Below are positions 6,684 to 7,663 of a DNA stretch of 7,663 bases, in pieces. The notes beneath the pieces are model-generated. The model searched no databases, was not told the origin of the DNA, and was given only the letters and a program-made list of their open reading frames with translations. A program made the position numbers and the translations under genes. The DNA is taken from assembly GCA_003647765.1 (NCBI GenBank), contig QMNM01000056.1:1-7663 (forward strand), in the 5' to 3' direction. The DNA is from Candidatus Cloacimonadota bacterium (GTDB taxonomy: Bacteria; Cloacimonadota; Cloacimonadia; JGIOTU-2; B8-G9). Each line of letters opens with the position of its first letter. Position 1 is the first letter of the stretch.

Positions 6684-7598
6684 TTATTTTAGGTAAGGTA
6701 ATGAGCTGACATCTTCATATTTATTTTCTGTCAATACTTGAAGAATTTCATCATTGATTTTTTCAAATATTTCAACTCCTCTATAATATATACCGGAACC
6801 GATTCCAACAAGATTAGCACCTGTTATAAGCATTTCAACAGCATCTTCTCCTGTAAGAACGCCTCCCACTCCAATTATTGGAATATCTACACATTGATGC
6901 GCTTCATACACAAGTTTAATAGCAATAGGTTTTACACAAGGGCCTGAAATTCCACCAAATTTATTATGCAAAATTGGTTTTACCATTTTAATATCAATAA
7001 GCATTCCTGTCCCTACTGTATTGATTAGACAAATAGCATCTGCACCAGCATTTTCGCAAGAAATCGCAATCTCTTTTATATTATATACATTTGGGGACAA
7101 TTTAGCAATCACAGGCAATTTTGAAATAGATTTTACACTTTTTACAATTTGATAGACCTTATCTTTTGATGCAGAAATAGGCAAACCAAACTCATCAAAC
7201 ACATTTGGACAGGATAAGTTCAACTCTATAAAGTCGCCTTCTGAATGATTGACATATTCAGTAAGTTTTTCAAATTCTTCAATAGAATTGCCAAATATAC
7301 TGACAATAACAGGTTTTGATGAATATCTTTTAAACTCACTTACTTCTTTAAGTCCATCTTCAATACCTGGATTGCAAAGCCCCATTGAGTTTAGAATTCC
7401 ACCATTAAATTCGGCAATTACAGGTCCTTTATGTCCCTTTCGTGGAACTAAAGTTAATGATTTTGTTGTAATTATTCCAGCAGTATTTTTAGCCATCCTT
7501 AAAAGGCTGGAATAAGATAATCCCATTATGCCAGATGTAAGAACAAGTGGCGATTCTAAGTTCATACCTAAAAATTCAACTTTTAATTTTTTATCCAT
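6684..7598 (-). CDS. pyrD: dihydroorotate dehydrogenase class 1B, catalytic subunit
   Basis: This FMN-binding TIM-barrel enzyme oxidises dihydroorotate to orotate, the fourth step of UMP synthesis. In the 304-residue protein, TTKS (44-47) gives the FMN/substrate lysine Lys46 and NSMGL (70-74) the substrate asparagine Asn70. NLSCPN (127-132) holds the catalytic base Cys130, which marks class 1 rather than the serine-based class 2. KLSPN (166-170), INT (192-194), GGISGP (215-220), GVGGV (243-247) and GSGIY (267-271) complete the FMN and phosphate sites. Class 1B is supported by the nearby pyrK. The ATG is backed by a perfect AGGAGGT (7604-7610) five bases upstream. Only 65 bases of upstream sequence are in the window, mostly a CACAGAG repeat, so the promoter is probably beyond the edge. 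Confidence 0.96.
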   Translation of the reverse strand: MDKKLKVEFLGMNLESPLVLTSGIMGLSYSSLLRMAKNTAGIITTKSLTLVPRKGHKGPVIAEFNGGILNSMGLCNPGIEDGLKEVSEFKRYSSKPVIVSIFGNSIEEFEKLTEYVNHSEGDFIELNLSCPNVFDEFGLPISASKDKVYQIVKSVKSISKLPVIAKLSPNVYNIKEIAISCENAGADAICLINTVGTGMLIDIKMVKPILHNKFGGISGPCVKPIAIKLVYEAHQCVDIPIIGVGGVLTGEDAVEMLITGANLVGIGSGIYYRGVEIFEKINDEILQVLTENKYEDVSSLPYLK

Positions 7599-7626
7599 AG
7601 AATACCTCCTGATGTTAAGTATATTG

Positions 7627-7651
7627 CCACAGAGACCCAGAGAGCACAGAG
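7627..7651 (+). repeat. CACAGAG-type periodic repeat upstream of pyrD
   Basis: CCACAGAGACCCAGAGAGCA followed by CAGAG matches the minus strand of 194-218 with two differences in 25 bases. It lies 28 bases upstream of the pyrD ATG, so it would be in the 5' leader if transcription starts outside the window. Confidence 0.8.
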
Positions 7652-7663
7652 AGGATTTTATGG

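Noticed and set aside
7618-7623. TATACT on the minus strand as the -10 of a pyrD promoter
   Set aside because: No -35 stands 16-18 bases upstream (that stretch is the CACAGAG repeat), and the start point would fall almost on the ribosome binding site.

Overview
The window is an AT-rich stretch of bacterial chromosome that carries housekeeping genes. All seven recognisable genes lie on the minus strand, and the gaps between the gene blocks are long. An F-type ATP synthase beta subunit, bacterial de novo pyrimidine genes and a class III-signal prepilin indicate a bacterium. The split ATP synthase cluster, a PyrK that to my eye resembles archaeal-type members, and abundant short periodic repeats in the gaps fit a genome from an uncultured candidate phylum. 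I cannot assign a taxon from the sequence alone.

Reading in the direction of transcription (from high to low coordinates), the first block is pyrimidine biosynthesis. It contains pyrD (dihydroorotate dehydrogenase catalytic subunit), a 211-base gap filled with repeats, pyrK (its FAD/2Fe-2S electron-transfer subunit), and pyrC (dihydroorotase), whose ATG overlaps the pyrK stop by one base. Together they cover steps 3 and 4 of UMP synthesis: carbamoyl-aspartate to dihydroorotate (PyrC), then dihydroorotate to orotate with electrons passed to NAD+ (PyrD plus PyrK).

Next comes a lone prepilin-like gene with its own sigma70-like promoter and a strong ribosome binding site. It sits between two gene-free gaps of about 350 and 480 bases. 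The gaps hold an imperfect 22-23 nt inverted word pair that brackets the pilin gene, a 12-bp palindrome, a small hairpin and a degenerate reading frame. The last block is atpG-atpD-atpC (gamma, beta and epsilon of the F1 sector). No atpA lies directly upstream of atpG, so the usual atpHAGDC order is broken at the A|G junction.

The 362 bases downstream of atpC, and the extreme right edge upstream of pyrD, carry short dispersed repeats built from CACNNNN units (CACTAAG, CACGAAT, CACAGAG). I found no RNA genes, CRISPR array, insertion sequence or defence system, and nothing that looks like a new biological system. The points most worth following up are the interrupted ATP operon, the structured repeats in the gaps, and the corrected start of pyrC.
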